NCBI GenBank assembly: GCA_016841045.1
Contig: JAENZX010000014.1
Location: forward strand, 1 to 64,000
Source: Thermincola carboxydiphila
Lineage (GTDB): Bacteria > Bacillota > Thermincolia > Thermincolales > UBA2595
Length of the DNA: 64,000 nucleotides
Reading direction: 5' to 3'
Shown here: positions 7,489 to 16,231 of the stretch, in pieces
Position numbering within the stretch: position 1 is the stretch's first letter
Layout of the letters: the number at the start of each line of letters is the position of its first letter
Translations under genes and position numbers: made by a program
Notes under the pieces: model-generated
Told to the model about the DNA's origin: nothing
Database searches by the model: none
The model's input: only the letters and a program-made list of their open reading frames with translations

Positions 7489-8844
7489 TCATCGATCTGC
7501 CAGTGGAATATAATTTTTGCTTGTCACAACACTCTTATATGCAGGTCTTATAATTGTCTTTACGCTTGCCAATTCTTCGATTCTATGGGCGCACCACCCT
7601 GCGATTCGAGAGACCGCAAAGAGGGGGGTACACAACTCAAGAGGTATTTCCAGCATTTTGTAAACAAAACCTGAAAAGAAATCTACATTGATGCAAAGAG
7701 GTTTGTCAGATTGTTTAACTCTTGCAAACACTTTTGGAGCTAGTTCTTCTATGGCACAGTAAAGGTCGAATTCTTTCTCGTGATTCTTTTCCTTGGCGAG
7801 CTCCCGGGCCTTATCTTTTAACAGGACTGCTCTGGGGTCTGACAAGGTATAGATTGCGTGGCCAAGACCATAAATGAGACCTGACCTGTCATAGGCTTCA
7901 CAGCACAAGATTTTTTCTAGATAAAACTCTATTTCTTCATGATCTTTCCAATCTGAGATATTGGACTTGATTTCTTCCATCATTTCCAACACTTTAATGT
8001 TTGCTCCTCCGTGCTTAGGTCCTCTTAAGGACCCTATGGCTGCGGCAATAGCAGAGTAGGTATCAGTTCCTGAGGAGGAAACTACCCGGGCGGCAAAAGC
8101 TGAGTTATTTCCTCCACCGTGTTCGGCATGCAATACCAGTGATAGATCCAGAAGTTCAGCTTCAGTCCTGCTGTAGATTCCATCCGGCCTGGTCATTAGA
8201 AGAAAATTCTCTGCAGCTCCGAGTTCAGGTCTGGGCTTATGAATGAACATACTCTCATTTTTATGGTAATATGATAGCGCCTGGTAGCCATAGGCAACCA
8301 TAGTGGGAAATTTGGCAATCAGTTCAATACACTGTCTCAGAACATTTTTTATACTGGTATCATCAGGATTTTCATCATAGCTGTAAGAGGCAAGCACACT
8401 TCTGGCCAGCTTGTTCATGATATCTTTGCTGGGCGCTTTCAAAATCATATCCCTCATAAAACCTTCAGGAAGTATTCTGTGTTGTCCAAGCATTTGGCTG
8501 AACTTTGCAAGTTGTTCCTGGTTGGGAAGTTCTCCAAACAAAAGAAGGTAGCAAGTTTCTTCAAAGCCAAATCGGTTTTCTTTCTTAAACCCGTTAACAA
8601 GGTTAGTCACATTAATTCCTCTGTATTTAAGTCTTCCATCAACAGGAATTTTTTCACCTTCATCAATAATGTAACCGTGAACTTCACCTATTTCCGTCAA
8701 ACCGACTAAGACCCCAGTTCCATTACTGTTTCTAAGTCCACGCTTTACATCGTAGATTGAATAGAACTCAGGGTTTATTTTATTATTTTGATCTGCCAAA
8801 ATTGCAAGCTCGTCTATAAATTCTGCTTGATCTTTGTCCGTCAA
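7489..8844 (-). CDS. gltA: Citrate synthase
   Basis: 451 residues. The active-site blocks are all present: LHAEHGGGNNS (first catalytic His region), GLGHAIYTLSDPR (second His) and NVDFFSG (catalytic Asp). It condenses acetyl-CoA and oxaloacetate into citrate. The N-terminal extension of about 70 residues is typical of the longer clostridial/2-methylcitrate-synthase-like branch, so propionyl-CoA use cannot be excluded. TTG start behind GGAGGTGACTTTTA. No aconitase or isocitrate dehydrogenase lies nearby. Confidence 0.93.
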   Translation of the reverse strand: MTDKDQAEFIDELAILADQNNKINPEFYSIYDVKRGLRNSNGTGVLVGLTEIGEVHGYIIDEGEKIPVDGRLKYRGINVTNLVNGFKKENRFGFEETCYLLLFGELPNQEQLAKFSQMLGQHRILPEGFMRDMILKAPSKDIMNKLARSVLASYSYDENPDDTSIKNVLRQCIELIAKFPTMVAYGYQALSYYHKNESMFIHKPRPELGAAENFLLMTRPDGIYSRTEAELLDLSLVLHAEHGGGNNSAFAARVVSSSGTDTYSAIAAAIGSLRGPKHGGANIKVLEMMEEIKSNISDWKDHEEIEFYLEKILCCEAYDRSGLIYGLGHAIYTLSDPRAVLLKDKARELAKEKNHEKEFDLYCAIEELAPKVFARVKQSDKPLCINVDFFSGFVYKMLEIPLELCTPLFAVSRIAGWCAHRIEELASVKTIIRPAYKSVVTSKNYIPLADR

Positions 8845-9079
8845 TAAAAGTCACCTCCATAGAAACTATACGTAATATTTAAGTGTAATCTGGCAGCAAT
8901 ATTTAGAAAGAGTCAATTATAATAAATTCTGCCTAATTTCCGGTTGTCCTGCTTTAAATTGCTATATAATTAATGGAATTTTTTTTATATTAGTATTTAT
9001 TTTTTTTAGTGTTTGGGTTAAAGTGAAATATGGATAAAATAACACCAATTCAAAAAAAGACCAGTCAGGGATGATTTGT

Positions 9080-11032
9080 ATGAAAAATTATGGTTTTGTC
9101 AAATTTGCCGCAGCTTCACCTAAGCTCAGAGTAGCAGACCCGGAATACAACGCAGAGCAGATAGAAGCGTCGATAAAAAAAGCTCATATACAGAAAGCAG
9201 CCGTGGCAGTTTTTCCTGAACTTTGTATTACCGGTTATACCTGTGGAGACCTATTTGGTCAGCAAGTTTTGTTGGATAAGGCCGTTGACTGCCTGGACAG
9301 GCTTGTGCGAAATACAAATACTATTGATGTTGTGACAATCGTGGGTATGCCGCTTAGGATCCAACAAAAACTCTATAATTGTGCTGTTGTATTCCAGCGT
9401 GGGAACATCTTGGGTGTGGTGCCCAAAATGTATCCTGCAAATTACAAGGAATTCTATGAAAAAAGGTGGTTCACTTCTGGGCATAATATTAGTCAGAAGC
9501 TTTCCGAGATAACCTTGTTAGGTCAGATTGTTCCTTTTGGAAACCTTATTTTTGAAAGCGAAGATTCTGCATTCAGCCTTGGCATAGAGATTTGTGAAGA
9601 TCTATGGGTTGTGGTTCCCCCCAGTTCATTTATGGCACTTCATGGAGCCACTGTTATTGCAAACCTCTCTGCCAGTAATGAACTTGTAAGCAAGTCCGAT
9701 TATCGGAGGGAACTGGTAGTACAGCAGAGCGCGCGGTGCATGTGCGGATACATATACACCTCAGCAGGGGTCCACGAGTCTACCACTGATACAGTATTTA
9801 GCAGTGACTGCATAATAGCGGAAAATGGAAATGTTATCACCTCCTCACCAAGGTTTGACAGGGACGGCACCCTGACCTTTGGTGAAGTGGATATAGAACG
9901 ATTAACTACAGAAAGATTAACTAACAAAACCTTTGCGGATAATTATGATTATGAAGGCTGCAACAGGAAATACCGAAGAGTACGGGTGCAGTACGAAAAT
10001 CATTACAGCGTGGTGACTGACGAGTTTAAGAGAACCTTTTCTCCATTTCCCTTTGTACCTGATAACCCCGAAACTAAGAACAGAAGATGTGAGGAAATAT
10101 TTCAGATTCAGGTTGCCGGTCTTGCCAAAAGAATGGAACATACCGGCTTAAAACGTGCTGTTATTGGTATTTCCGGAGGGCTTGATTCTACTCTTGCACT
10201 GCTGGTTACAGTCAGGGCATATGCGCTTCTCGGCCTGCCCCCCGAGAACATCCTCGGCATAACAATGCCCGGTTTTGGCACTACTAATGCAACATATAAT
10301 AACGCTGTTCAGTTGATGAATTCATTTGGTGTAACCGTAAGGGATATAGATATCAAACCGGCTTGCTTTCAGCATTTTAATGATATAGGCCATGACCCAG
10401 CACAACACAATATCACCTACGAAAATGTCCAGGCACGTGAGCGGACTCAGATTTTGATGGATATAGCCAATAAAGAAGGTGGCCTCGTTATCGGTACAGG
10501 GGACTTATCTGAGCTGGCCCTGGGTTGGAGCACCTACAATGGGGATCATATGTCTATGTATGCTGTTAACTGCGGAGTACCCAAGACTCTGGTCAGGTTT
10601 CTTGTGCAGTGGGTTGCCGACAATATCGTAGACAGCAGTGCAAAGGAAGTTTTGGACAGGATAATAGAAACTCCTATTAGCCCGGAGCTTTTGCCACCGG
10701 GTGATGATGATAAGATAAAACAGAAGACGGAAGATGTAATTGGGCCCTATGAGCTTCATGATTTTTTCCTCTATTATGCAATAAGAGCTGCTATGCTGCC
10801 AGCCAAGGTGTTGTTCCTGGCTCAGAGAGCATTTGGAGACAAATACAGCAGGGATGAGATTAAAAAGTGGCTGGAAATGTTCTACCGACGGTTTTTTACA
10901 CAACAGTTTAAGCGGTCCTGCTTGCCGGACGGGCCTAAGGTCGGCACCATTGGACTATCACCTAGAGGTGACTGGCGGATGCCCAGTGACGCGGAAGTAA
11001 GGCTGTGGCTGGATGAGTTGAAGGGATTATGA
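9080..11032 (+). CDS. nadE: Glutamine-dependent NAD+ synthetase
   Basis: 650 residues with two domains. The N-terminal nitrilase-like glutaminase (to about 300) has the Glu-Lys-Cys triad in FPELCITGY, MYPANYKEFYEKRWF and EICEDLW. The C-terminal synthetase has the pyrophosphate loop SGGLDSTLAL at about 365 and STYNGDHMSMY. It amidates nicotinic-acid adenine dinucleotide using ATP and ammonia channelled from glutamine. This is the long class of NadE. ATG 9080 lies 9 bases after CAGGG, better than ATG 9071 inside the site. Confidence 0.96.
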   Translation: MKNYGFVKFAAASPKLRVADPEYNAEQIEASIKKAHIQKAAVAVFPELCITGYTCGDLFGQQVLLDKAVDCLDRLVRNTNTIDVVTIVGMPLRIQQKLYNCAVVFQRGNILGVVPKMYPANYKEFYEKRWFTSGHNISQKLSEITLLGQIVPFGNLIFESEDSAFSLGIEICEDLWVVVPPSSFMALHGATVIANLSASNELVSKSDYRRELVVQQSARCMCGYIYTSAGVHESTTDTVFSSDCIIAENGNVITSSPRFDRDGTLTFGEVDIERLTTERLTNKTFADNYDYEGCNRKYRRVRVQYENHYSVVTDEFKRTFSPFPFVPDNPETKNRRCEEIFQIQVAGLAKRMEHTGLKRAVIGISGGLDSTLALLVTVRAYALLGLPPENILGITMPGFGTTNATYNNAVQLMNSFGVTVRDIDIKPACFQHFNDIGHDPAQHNITYENVQARERTQILMDIANKEGGLVIGTGDLSELALGWSTYNGDHMSMYAVNCGVPKTLVRFLVQWVADNIVDSSAKEVLDRIIETPISPELLPPGDDDKIKQKTEDVIGPYELHDFFLYYAIRAAMLPAKVLFLAQRAFGDKYSRDEIKKWLEMFYRRFFTQQFKRSCLPDGPKVGTIGLSPRGDWRMPSDAEVRLWLDELKGL

Positions 11033-11077
11033 CGAGTGGGTTAAGGTCTTAAAAACACGTTTCAGGAGGACAAAGGT

Positions 11078-11503
11078 TTGAAAGATATCGAAGAGTTTCC
11101 GGTGCAGGTCAGGTTCCCGGTGGCCTGGGGAGAGATGGATGGTTTCTATCATGTCAATAACGTACAATACTTCCGTTATTTTGAAAATGCCAGGGCTAAA
11201 TATTTTGATGAAGTCGGATTTTGGGAAATGCACTTAAAGACCGGAATAGCCCCTGTGATGGCTGAAACTAAGTGCAAATATCTGCAGTCCATTTCATATC
11301 CGGACAATCTTGTTGTTGGCACCAGAGTGAGTCACGTGGGGAAGACCAGCTTTATAATGGAGTATATAATAGTCAGTGAAAAGTTAGGTGTTGCAGCTAC
11401 AGGGGAAGGTGTCCTGGTTATGGTTGACTTTAATACATCACAGAAAGTAAGTGTGCCGGATGACATAAGAGCTGCCATCAAAAAGATTGAAAAACGGGAC
11501 TGA
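11078..11503 (+). CDS. Hotdog-fold acyl-CoA thioesterase (4HBT family)
   Basis: 141 residues, a single hotdog domain. The signature WGEMDGFYHVNNVQYFRYFENAR carries the catalytic Asp of 4-hydroxybenzoyl-CoA thioesterase/YbgC-type enzymes. It should hydrolyse an acyl-CoA in the cytoplasm; the chain is not predictable. TTG start behind AGGAGG, 45 bases after nadE, so probably co-transcribed, and followed by a terminator. Confidence 0.85.
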   Translation: MKDIEEFPVQVRFPVAWGEMDGFYHVNNVQYFRYFENARAKYFDEVGFWEMHLKTGIAPVMAETKCKYLQSISYPDNLVVGTRVSHVGKTSFIMEYIIVSEKLGVAATGEGVLVMVDFNTSQKVSVPDDIRAAIKKIEKRD

Positions 11504-11536
11504 AAACATAAGATTTTTCAGTGATAAGGTAACGAA

Positions 11537-11565
11537 GCTGGTTCTAAGTATAGAACCGGCTTTTT
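11537..11565 (+). terminator. Terminator after the thioesterase gene
   Basis: Stem GCTGGTTCTA / TAGAACCGGC with a 4-base loop followed by TTTTTATT. Confidence 0.9.
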
Positions 11566-11578
11566 ATTCATAAAAAAC

Positions 11579-11704
11579 TTTACATGAGTAAAATATATGT
11601 ATTGAATATCACTTTTTTTGTGATATAATAATTTACAGAGGTAAACTATTTACAGAGGTAAAATATTTACCAGGGTAAAATGTTGACAGAGGTAAAATAT
11701 TTGC
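11579..11704. promoter_or_regulatory. Array of five TTTAC-N4-GTAAA palindromes (probable MarR operators)
   Basis: Boxes at 11579-11592, 11632-11645, 11649-11662, 11666-11679 and 11683-11696 (the last reads TTGAC), plus a half site TTTGC at 11700. The last four repeat every 17 bases. The first lies upstream of the -35 box and the second begins just after the -10 box. The array precedes the marR gene, so autoregulation and control of the heme genes is the natural reading. Confidence 0.75.
11602..11629 (+). promoter_or_regulatory. Promoter of the marR-hem operon
   Basis: TTGAAT (11602-11607) and TATAAT (11624-11629) with a 16-base spacer. The predicted start point falls inside the second TTTAC-N4-GTAAA palindrome, so binding there would block transcription. 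Confidence 0.6.
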
Positions 11705-11782
11705 TTGCATTTAATGTTATTAGGTTGTGTGTGTATTACGCCGGGATAATTGTAAAAAACTAAAACAGGCGGGTGAACCATA

Positions 11783-12196
11783 ATGCTACCTTACCAGGAA
11801 TTTAGTGAACTCTTTCCGCAGATTATGGTATTTATGGGCCCTAAGATTTACGGAGAATCCGAGGTGACTGCCCAACAGTTCAGGGTACTGCGTATAATCG
11901 GACATGGCCCTGTTACCCTGGGTGAGCTCTCAGGTTCCATAAACAGTAAACTGTCTGCTGCTGCCAGGCTTTTGCGTAGGCTTGAAAATAAAGGCTGGAT
12001 TGTAAAAAAACAGGATGAACATGACAGAAGGGTTTTTTGGGTTGAACTTACGCCTCAGGGCAGGGAACTGATGGAGACTATGGAAAGACGCCGGGAAAAG
12101 GTTATCAAGGAAATGTTTGATAAACTGTCTGAAGAGGAGCAGGCTACAATTATTAAAGGAGTGAACCTGATTCTCAAATCCTTAACCAAGGATTAA
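11783..12196 (+). CDS. MarR-family regulator of the heme operon
   Basis: 137 residues with a winged helix-turn-helix: the recognition helix lies in INSKLSAAARLLRRLENKGWI, and the wing has DEHDRRVFWVELT, the D-x-R-x-x motif of MarR proteins. Dimerisation helices flank it. ATG start behind the GGCGGGTGA ribosome site. It is the first gene of an operon with hemE, hemH and hemY and sits behind an array of palindromes, so it probably senses heme, a porphyrin or a redox signal. The ligand is inference. Confidence 0.88.
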   Translation: MLPYQEFSELFPQIMVFMGPKIYGESEVTAQQFRVLRIIGHGPVTLGELSGSINSKLSAAARLLRRLENKGWIVKKQDEHDRRVFWVELTPQGRELMETMERRREKVIKEMFDKLSEEEQATIIKGVNLILKSLTKD

Positions 12197-12228
12197 TTTT
12201 ACAAACAACTATGTGAGGGGGACCAAAA

Positions 12229-13260
12229 ATGTTTAATGACCGTTTTCTGAAAGCATGTAGAAGAGAAGAAGTTGACTATACTCCCGTTTGGCTTATGCGG
12301 CAGGCTGGCCGCTATATGCCGGAGTACATGGAGATCAGGAACAAATCTGATTTCCTAACAATGTGTAAGACTCCTGAAATCGCATGTGAGGTTACTCTTC
12401 AGCCTGTGAACAGGCTTGGGGTAGATGCCGCAATTTTATTTGCCGATATTTTGCTGCCCCTTGACGGGATGGGGATTAACCTTGCCTTTGCCAAAAATGA
12501 AGGGCCGGTTATCTCTAACCCTGTAAGGACTGCAAAGGATGTTGAAAATATCCGCGTGATTGACGCTGAGGAAGCTACTCCTTATGTGATGGAAGCTATT
12601 AAGCTCCTAAGAAAAGAACTTGAAGGAAGAGTGCCTTTAATTGGTTTCTCCGGCGCCCCGTTTACAATCGCCAGTTATATCATAGAGGGCGGCGGATCAA
12701 AAGAATATAAAAACTGTAAGACAATGATGTTCAGGGCTCCTGAAGTATGGCATTCCTTAATGGAGAAGATATCTGAAGTTCTTCTGAGATATCTGAAGGC
12801 TCAAATCAAAGCAGGGGCTCAGGCGGTTCAGATGTTTGACTCTTGGGTTGGGGCTTTGGCACCGGTTGATTATGCCACTTATGTCCTGCCATACTCCAAA
12901 TACGTTCTTGATGGACTAAAGGATGAGGGTGTACCGGTAATCCATTTTGCTAACAATGCTTCATCCATGCTGGAACTGGTGGCTGAGGCCGGCGGAGATG
13001 TTATAGGCCTGGACTGGAGAATAAACCTTGATGTGGCATGGAAACGAATCGGTTATGACAGGGCAGTTCAGGGAAACCTCGATCCTTTTACCCTATTTGG
13101 TACTCCTAAAGTTATCGAGGAAAAAGTAAAACGAATTCTTGCAATGGCAGAAAACCGTCCAGGTCATATTTTCAACCTGGGACATGGTATTAATAAAGAA
13201 ACTCCTGTTGAAAATGTTATAGCCTTGGTTGAGGCAGTTCATAAGTACAGCCGTCGATAG
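12229..13260 (+). CDS. hemE: Uroporphyrinogen decarboxylase
   Basis: 343 residues, the usual length. The N-terminal signature VWLMRQAGRYMPEY and the block ILFADILLPLDGMG with the catalytic Asp are present, as are GFSGAPFTIASYIIEG and a C-terminal FNLGHGI. It removes four carboxyl groups from uroporphyrinogen III to give coproporphyrinogen III. ATG start behind GTGAGGGGG. Second gene of the marR-hemE-hemH-hemY operon. Confidence 0.97.
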   Translation: MFNDRFLKACRREEVDYTPVWLMRQAGRYMPEYMEIRNKSDFLTMCKTPEIACEVTLQPVNRLGVDAAILFADILLPLDGMGINLAFAKNEGPVISNPVRTAKDVENIRVIDAEEATPYVMEAIKLLRKELEGRVPLIGFSGAPFTIASYIIEGGGSKEYKNCKTMMFRAPEVWHSLMEKISEVLLRYLKAQIKAGAQAVQMFDSWVGALAPVDYATYVLPYSKYVLDGLKDEGVPVIHFANNASSMLELVAEAGGDVIGLDWRINLDVAWKRIGYDRAVQGNLDPFTLFGTPKVIEEKVKRILAMAENRPGHIFNLGHGINKETPVENVIALVEAVHKYSRR

Positions 13261-13273
13261 GAGGCAGGGAAAT

Positions 13274-14191
13274 ATGGATTCCAATCTTATAGGAATACTA
13301 TTACTTGCTTTTGGCGGAGCCGACTCTCCGGAAGCAATTGAACCTTTTATGAAAAACCTTATGGGGGGCAGGGTGCCGCCGCCCCCTCTGGTTGACAAAA
13401 TTAAAGGACGTTATGCATTGATTGGAGGCAAGTCACCCCTGCCGGAAATTACTGCTAAACAAGCACAAAAGCTGCAGGAACTTCTCAATTCAGAAGGTGG
13501 CAATTTCGCAGCCGGTGTCGGGATGCGGTACTGGCATCCGTATATCAGCGAGGGTCTGGAACAGCTGCTCAATAAAGGTGTCACCACAGTTATTGGGGTA
13601 AGTCTTGCTCCTTTCTATTCAGAGGTAAGTTCAGGGGCATATCATGCGGAGCTTGAGCGGGCTGCTGCCGCGGTTGAAGGGAAAATTATCAATATCCGAA
13701 TGACCGAATCACTGTATAATAACCCTCTTTATATTGATGCACTTGCAGAAAAGGTAAAAGAAGGGCTGGCTAAATTTCAAAATCCAGCTGATATACCTGT
13801 TATTTTTAGTGCTCATTCCATACCGGTTTCGTATATTGAGAACGGTGACCCATACGCTGAGCAATTCAAATTTACGGCAGCCCGGGTAGCGGAAAGCCTT
13901 GGTCTGAAGAACTGGTATGCTGCTTACCAGAGTAAAGGCGGTGGCGGGGGTCAGTGGTTAGAGCCCACAGTGGAAACTGTTATGGATGAGATAAAAAGTA
14001 AGGGCCATATAGGTGTATTGGTGGCTTCCATTGGTTTTGTATCTGACCATATTGAGACTCTTTACGATGTAGATATTGCCCAGAAAAGCTACGCTGCCGA
14101 AATCGGACTTAAGTTCAGCCGGGCAGGTTCACTTAATAACTCTGATTTATTTATCAAAGCACTGGCATCGGCGGTGAAAGAGAAATTATAA
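13274..14191 (+). CDS. hemH: Ferrochelatase (coproporphyrin type likely)
   Basis: 305 residues from ATG 13274 behind AGGAGGC, 13 bases after hemE. The catalytic histidine lies in VIFSAHSIP; GVGMRYWHPYI and the C-terminal GFVSDHIETLYD complete the family pattern. Between hemE and a hemY-type oxidase, Gram-positive style, it probably inserts iron into coproporphyrin III rather than protoporphyrin IX. The third enzyme of that route, HemQ, is not in the window. Confidence 0.95.
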   Translation: MDSNLIGILLLAFGGADSPEAIEPFMKNLMGGRVPPPPLVDKIKGRYALIGGKSPLPEITAKQAQKLQELLNSEGGNFAAGVGMRYWHPYISEGLEQLLNKGVTTVIGVSLAPFYSEVSSGAYHAELERAAAAVEGKIINIRMTESLYNNPLYIDALAEKVKEGLAKFQNPADIPVIFSAHSIPVSYIENGDPYAEQFKFTAARVAESLGLKNWYAAYQSKGGGGGQWLEPTVETVMDEIKSKGHIGVLVASIGFVSDHIETLYDVDIAQKSYAAEIGLKFSRAGSLNNSDLFIKALASAVKEKL

Positions 14192-14210
14192 ATTCGATGA
14201 GGTGATCGGA

Positions 14211-15635
14211 ATGAAAAAGGTTGTAGTCATCGGGGGAGGTATCACCGGTTTATCAGCCGCTTACGCCCTTCACCAGGCGCGTCAGTCAGGGCAGGATGTT
14301 GATTATGTATTAATTGAAAAAGACGAGAGACTAGGCGGCAAAATTTTAACTGAAAAAATTGACGGCTACGTCGTTGAGGGGGGCCCCGACTGTTTTTTAG
14401 CTGAGAAACCCTGGGCTATACAGATGGCTGAAAAGATTGGCATTATAGATGAAATAATACCCAGTAATGAGGCAAGCAAAAGGACTTATGTATTTGCAGA
14501 CCGTAAACTTCACCAACTTCCTGACGGGCTTATGGGTCTGGTGCCGACAAAAATTGTCCCCTTTGCTCTAAGTCCGCTTATTTCCTGGCCGGGAAAGATT
14601 CGGATGGCCATGGATTGGTTTATTCCAAAAAAAACCACAAATGAAGATGAGACTTTGGGTAGTTTTGTTAAAAGAAGGTTAGGGCAGGAAGCCCTTGACA
14701 AGATAGCTGAGCCGTTAATAGGTGGAATTCACGCAGGCGACCCGGATCAAATGAGTCTTGTCGCCAGCTTCCCAAGGTTCATTCAGATGGAACAGAAGCA
14801 CGGCAGTCTGCTCAAGGCAATGCTGTCAGCACGCAAAAATGCACCCAAACCAAAGCCGCCGGAGCCGGGTAAATTAAAGAAAACCTTTTTCATGACTTTT
14901 AAGGAGGGTATGGGGCAGCTGACTGATGCTGTAGCAGCCAAGCTGGACAATTCAAAGATTTTGACAGGAAAAATTGTGACTTCGGTTAGTAAAAAGCAAG
15001 ATGGTAGATATCAGGTGAGTATTAAAGACGGGGAACCCATTGAAGCTGATTCAGTTATTATCACTGCTCCCGCACATTTGGCAGCAGAAATCGTAGACGG
15101 GCTTGATAAAGTTATGGCTGAAAATCTGGCCGGTATTCCCCAGGCTACTTCGGCAACCGTTAACCTTGCCTTTAAACGCTCTGATGTTCATAAATCAATT
15201 GAAGCCTTCGGCTTTATTGTCCCTATATCTGAGAAGAGAAAGATTAAAGCTGGCACTTATAGTTCCACCAAATGGGACTTTAGGACCCCAAGTGACGATT
15301 ATGTTCTGATACGGGCTTTTGTAGGCGGCGCTATGAACCAAGAATTGGTATTCCAGGATGATGAGTCCATGCTTAATATGGTTCTAAGCGAGCTTAAGGA
15401 CATTATAGGAATTACTGCCAAGCCGGTTATGCATAAGATTTACCGCTGGGTTAAAGGGATGCCTCAATATACTATAGGGCACCTTGAGAGGATAAAAAAC
15501 ATTGAAGACAGGCAGGCAGCTAACCCTGGAATATACATTGTTGGAGGTTCCTATAGAGGTGTAGGTGTCCCGGATTGTATAAATGTTGGAACTCAGGCTG
15601 CGGAGCAGGCGCTGGCATATATGAAACTTAAATAA
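14211..15635 (+). CDS. hemY: HemY-type coproporphyrinogen/protoporphyrinogen oxidase
   Basis: 474 residues. An N-terminal FAD-binding motif (VVVIGGGITGLSAAYAL ... EKDERLGGKI), GPDCFLAEKPW, and a C-terminal GIYIVGGSYRGVGVPDCI that contacts FAD mark the HemY family. In Gram-positive bacteria this enzyme oxidises coproporphyrinogen III to coproporphyrin III. It is a soluble flavoprotein that normally uses oxygen. ATG 14211 follows GATGAGGTGAT, better than GTG 14202 inside that site. Last gene of the operon. Confidence 0.93.
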   Translation: MKKVVVIGGGITGLSAAYALHQARQSGQDVDYVLIEKDERLGGKILTEKIDGYVVEGGPDCFLAEKPWAIQMAEKIGIIDEIIPSNEASKRTYVFADRKLHQLPDGLMGLVPTKIVPFALSPLISWPGKIRMAMDWFIPKKTTNEDETLGSFVKRRLGQEALDKIAEPLIGGIHAGDPDQMSLVASFPRFIQMEQKHGSLLKAMLSARKNAPKPKPPEPGKLKKTFFMTFKEGMGQLTDAVAAKLDNSKILTGKIVTSVSKKQDGRYQVSIKDGEPIEADSVIITAPAHLAAEIVDGLDKVMAENLAGIPQATSATVNLAFKRSDVHKSIEAFGFIVPISEKRKIKAGTYSSTKWDFRTPSDDYVLIRAFVGGAMNQELVFQDDESMLNMVLSELKDIIGITAKPVMHKIYRWVKGMPQYTIGHLERIKNIEDRQAANPGIYIVGGSYRGVGVPDCINVGTQAAEQALAYMKLK

Positions 15636-15647
15636 GAATGCTTTAAA

Positions 15648-15676
15648 AAGGAATCCGGCTGCGGATTCCTTTTTTG
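15648..15676 (+). terminator. Terminator of the heme operon
   Basis: Stem AAGGAATCCG / CGGATTCCTT with a 4-base loop followed by a T-run. Confidence 0.92.
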
Positions 15677-15692
15677 ATAAATATTCTTAAAA

Positions 15693-15735
15693 TGTGAGTA
15701 AAGTCACATACTAGCTGTTTGTTTTATGGAATAAT
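15693..15735 (+). promoter_or_regulatory. CRP/FNR-superfamily-like site TGTGA-N6-TCACA with a downstream -10
   Basis: An exact TGTGA-N6-TCACA palindrome at 15693-15708, centred at 15700.5. AATAAT at 15730-15735 is a plausible -10 box and no good -35 box is present. A start near 15742 would put the palindrome centre about 41.5 bases upstream, the position of a class II activator. Confidence 0.55.
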
Positions 15736-15755
15736 AAGTTAAAGGGGTGGTTGAC

Positions 15756-16052
15756 ATGGCTTTTAATATTGCGATAAAAATAATGCTTTCATTAACTATC
15801 GGTTTTGTTTTTTGGTTCTGGGCTTTTCTTGTTTTTATGGTTTATGCCTTTATGCCTATAACTAAGACAGCAAACTCCATAATTTTTGCAGTTCTGGCTC
15901 CTTTAATTTACCTGACCGCTTCAAACTGGCTGATAAGCAAAATTTTTAAGGACACGGGGTTAAAGAGTAGGTTAATTAATTTAGGTATAACAATTGGAAC
16001 AATGATAGTTGCTATTGTTGCAATTGATTTAATCAGCAAACTTGCCAGATAA
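15756..16052 (+). CDS. Small unknown membrane protein
   Basis: 98 residues with three hydrophobic helices (about 8-30, 40-60, 75-95). No family recognised. ATG 15756 follows AAAGGGGTGG. It is flanked by terminators on both sides, so it forms its own unit under the CRP-like site. Function unknown. Confidence 0.65.
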   Translation: MAFNIAIKIMLSLTIGFVFWFWAFLVFMVYAFMPITKTANSIIFAVLAPLIYLTASNWLISKIFKDTGLKSRLINLGITIGTMIVAIVAIDLISKLAR

Positions 16053-16073
16053 ATTAAAAGTCTCTTTATTTCT

Positions 16074-16095
16074 CCGCGGACGCCGCGGTTTTTTA
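16074..16095 (+). terminator. Short GC-rich terminator
   Basis: CCGCGG / CCGCGG stem with a 3-base loop followed by TTTTTTATT. Confidence 0.85.
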
Positions 16096-16231
16096 TTATT
16101 AAAATAAAAGATATAATTTTATAATATTTGATGACGTGCCGGTTTGGTGTTCAGGTATATTGTATTATGACCTTTTTTGGCAGGAATCAAAAACAGCTGC
16201 ATTGAATGGCAAGGTAAGGGAGGAGGATTTT

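Noticed and set aside
11632-11704. Regular 17-bp repeats considered as a CRISPR-like array
   Set aside because: The repeats are contiguous, with no unique spacers, and each unit is a short palindrome in a promoter.
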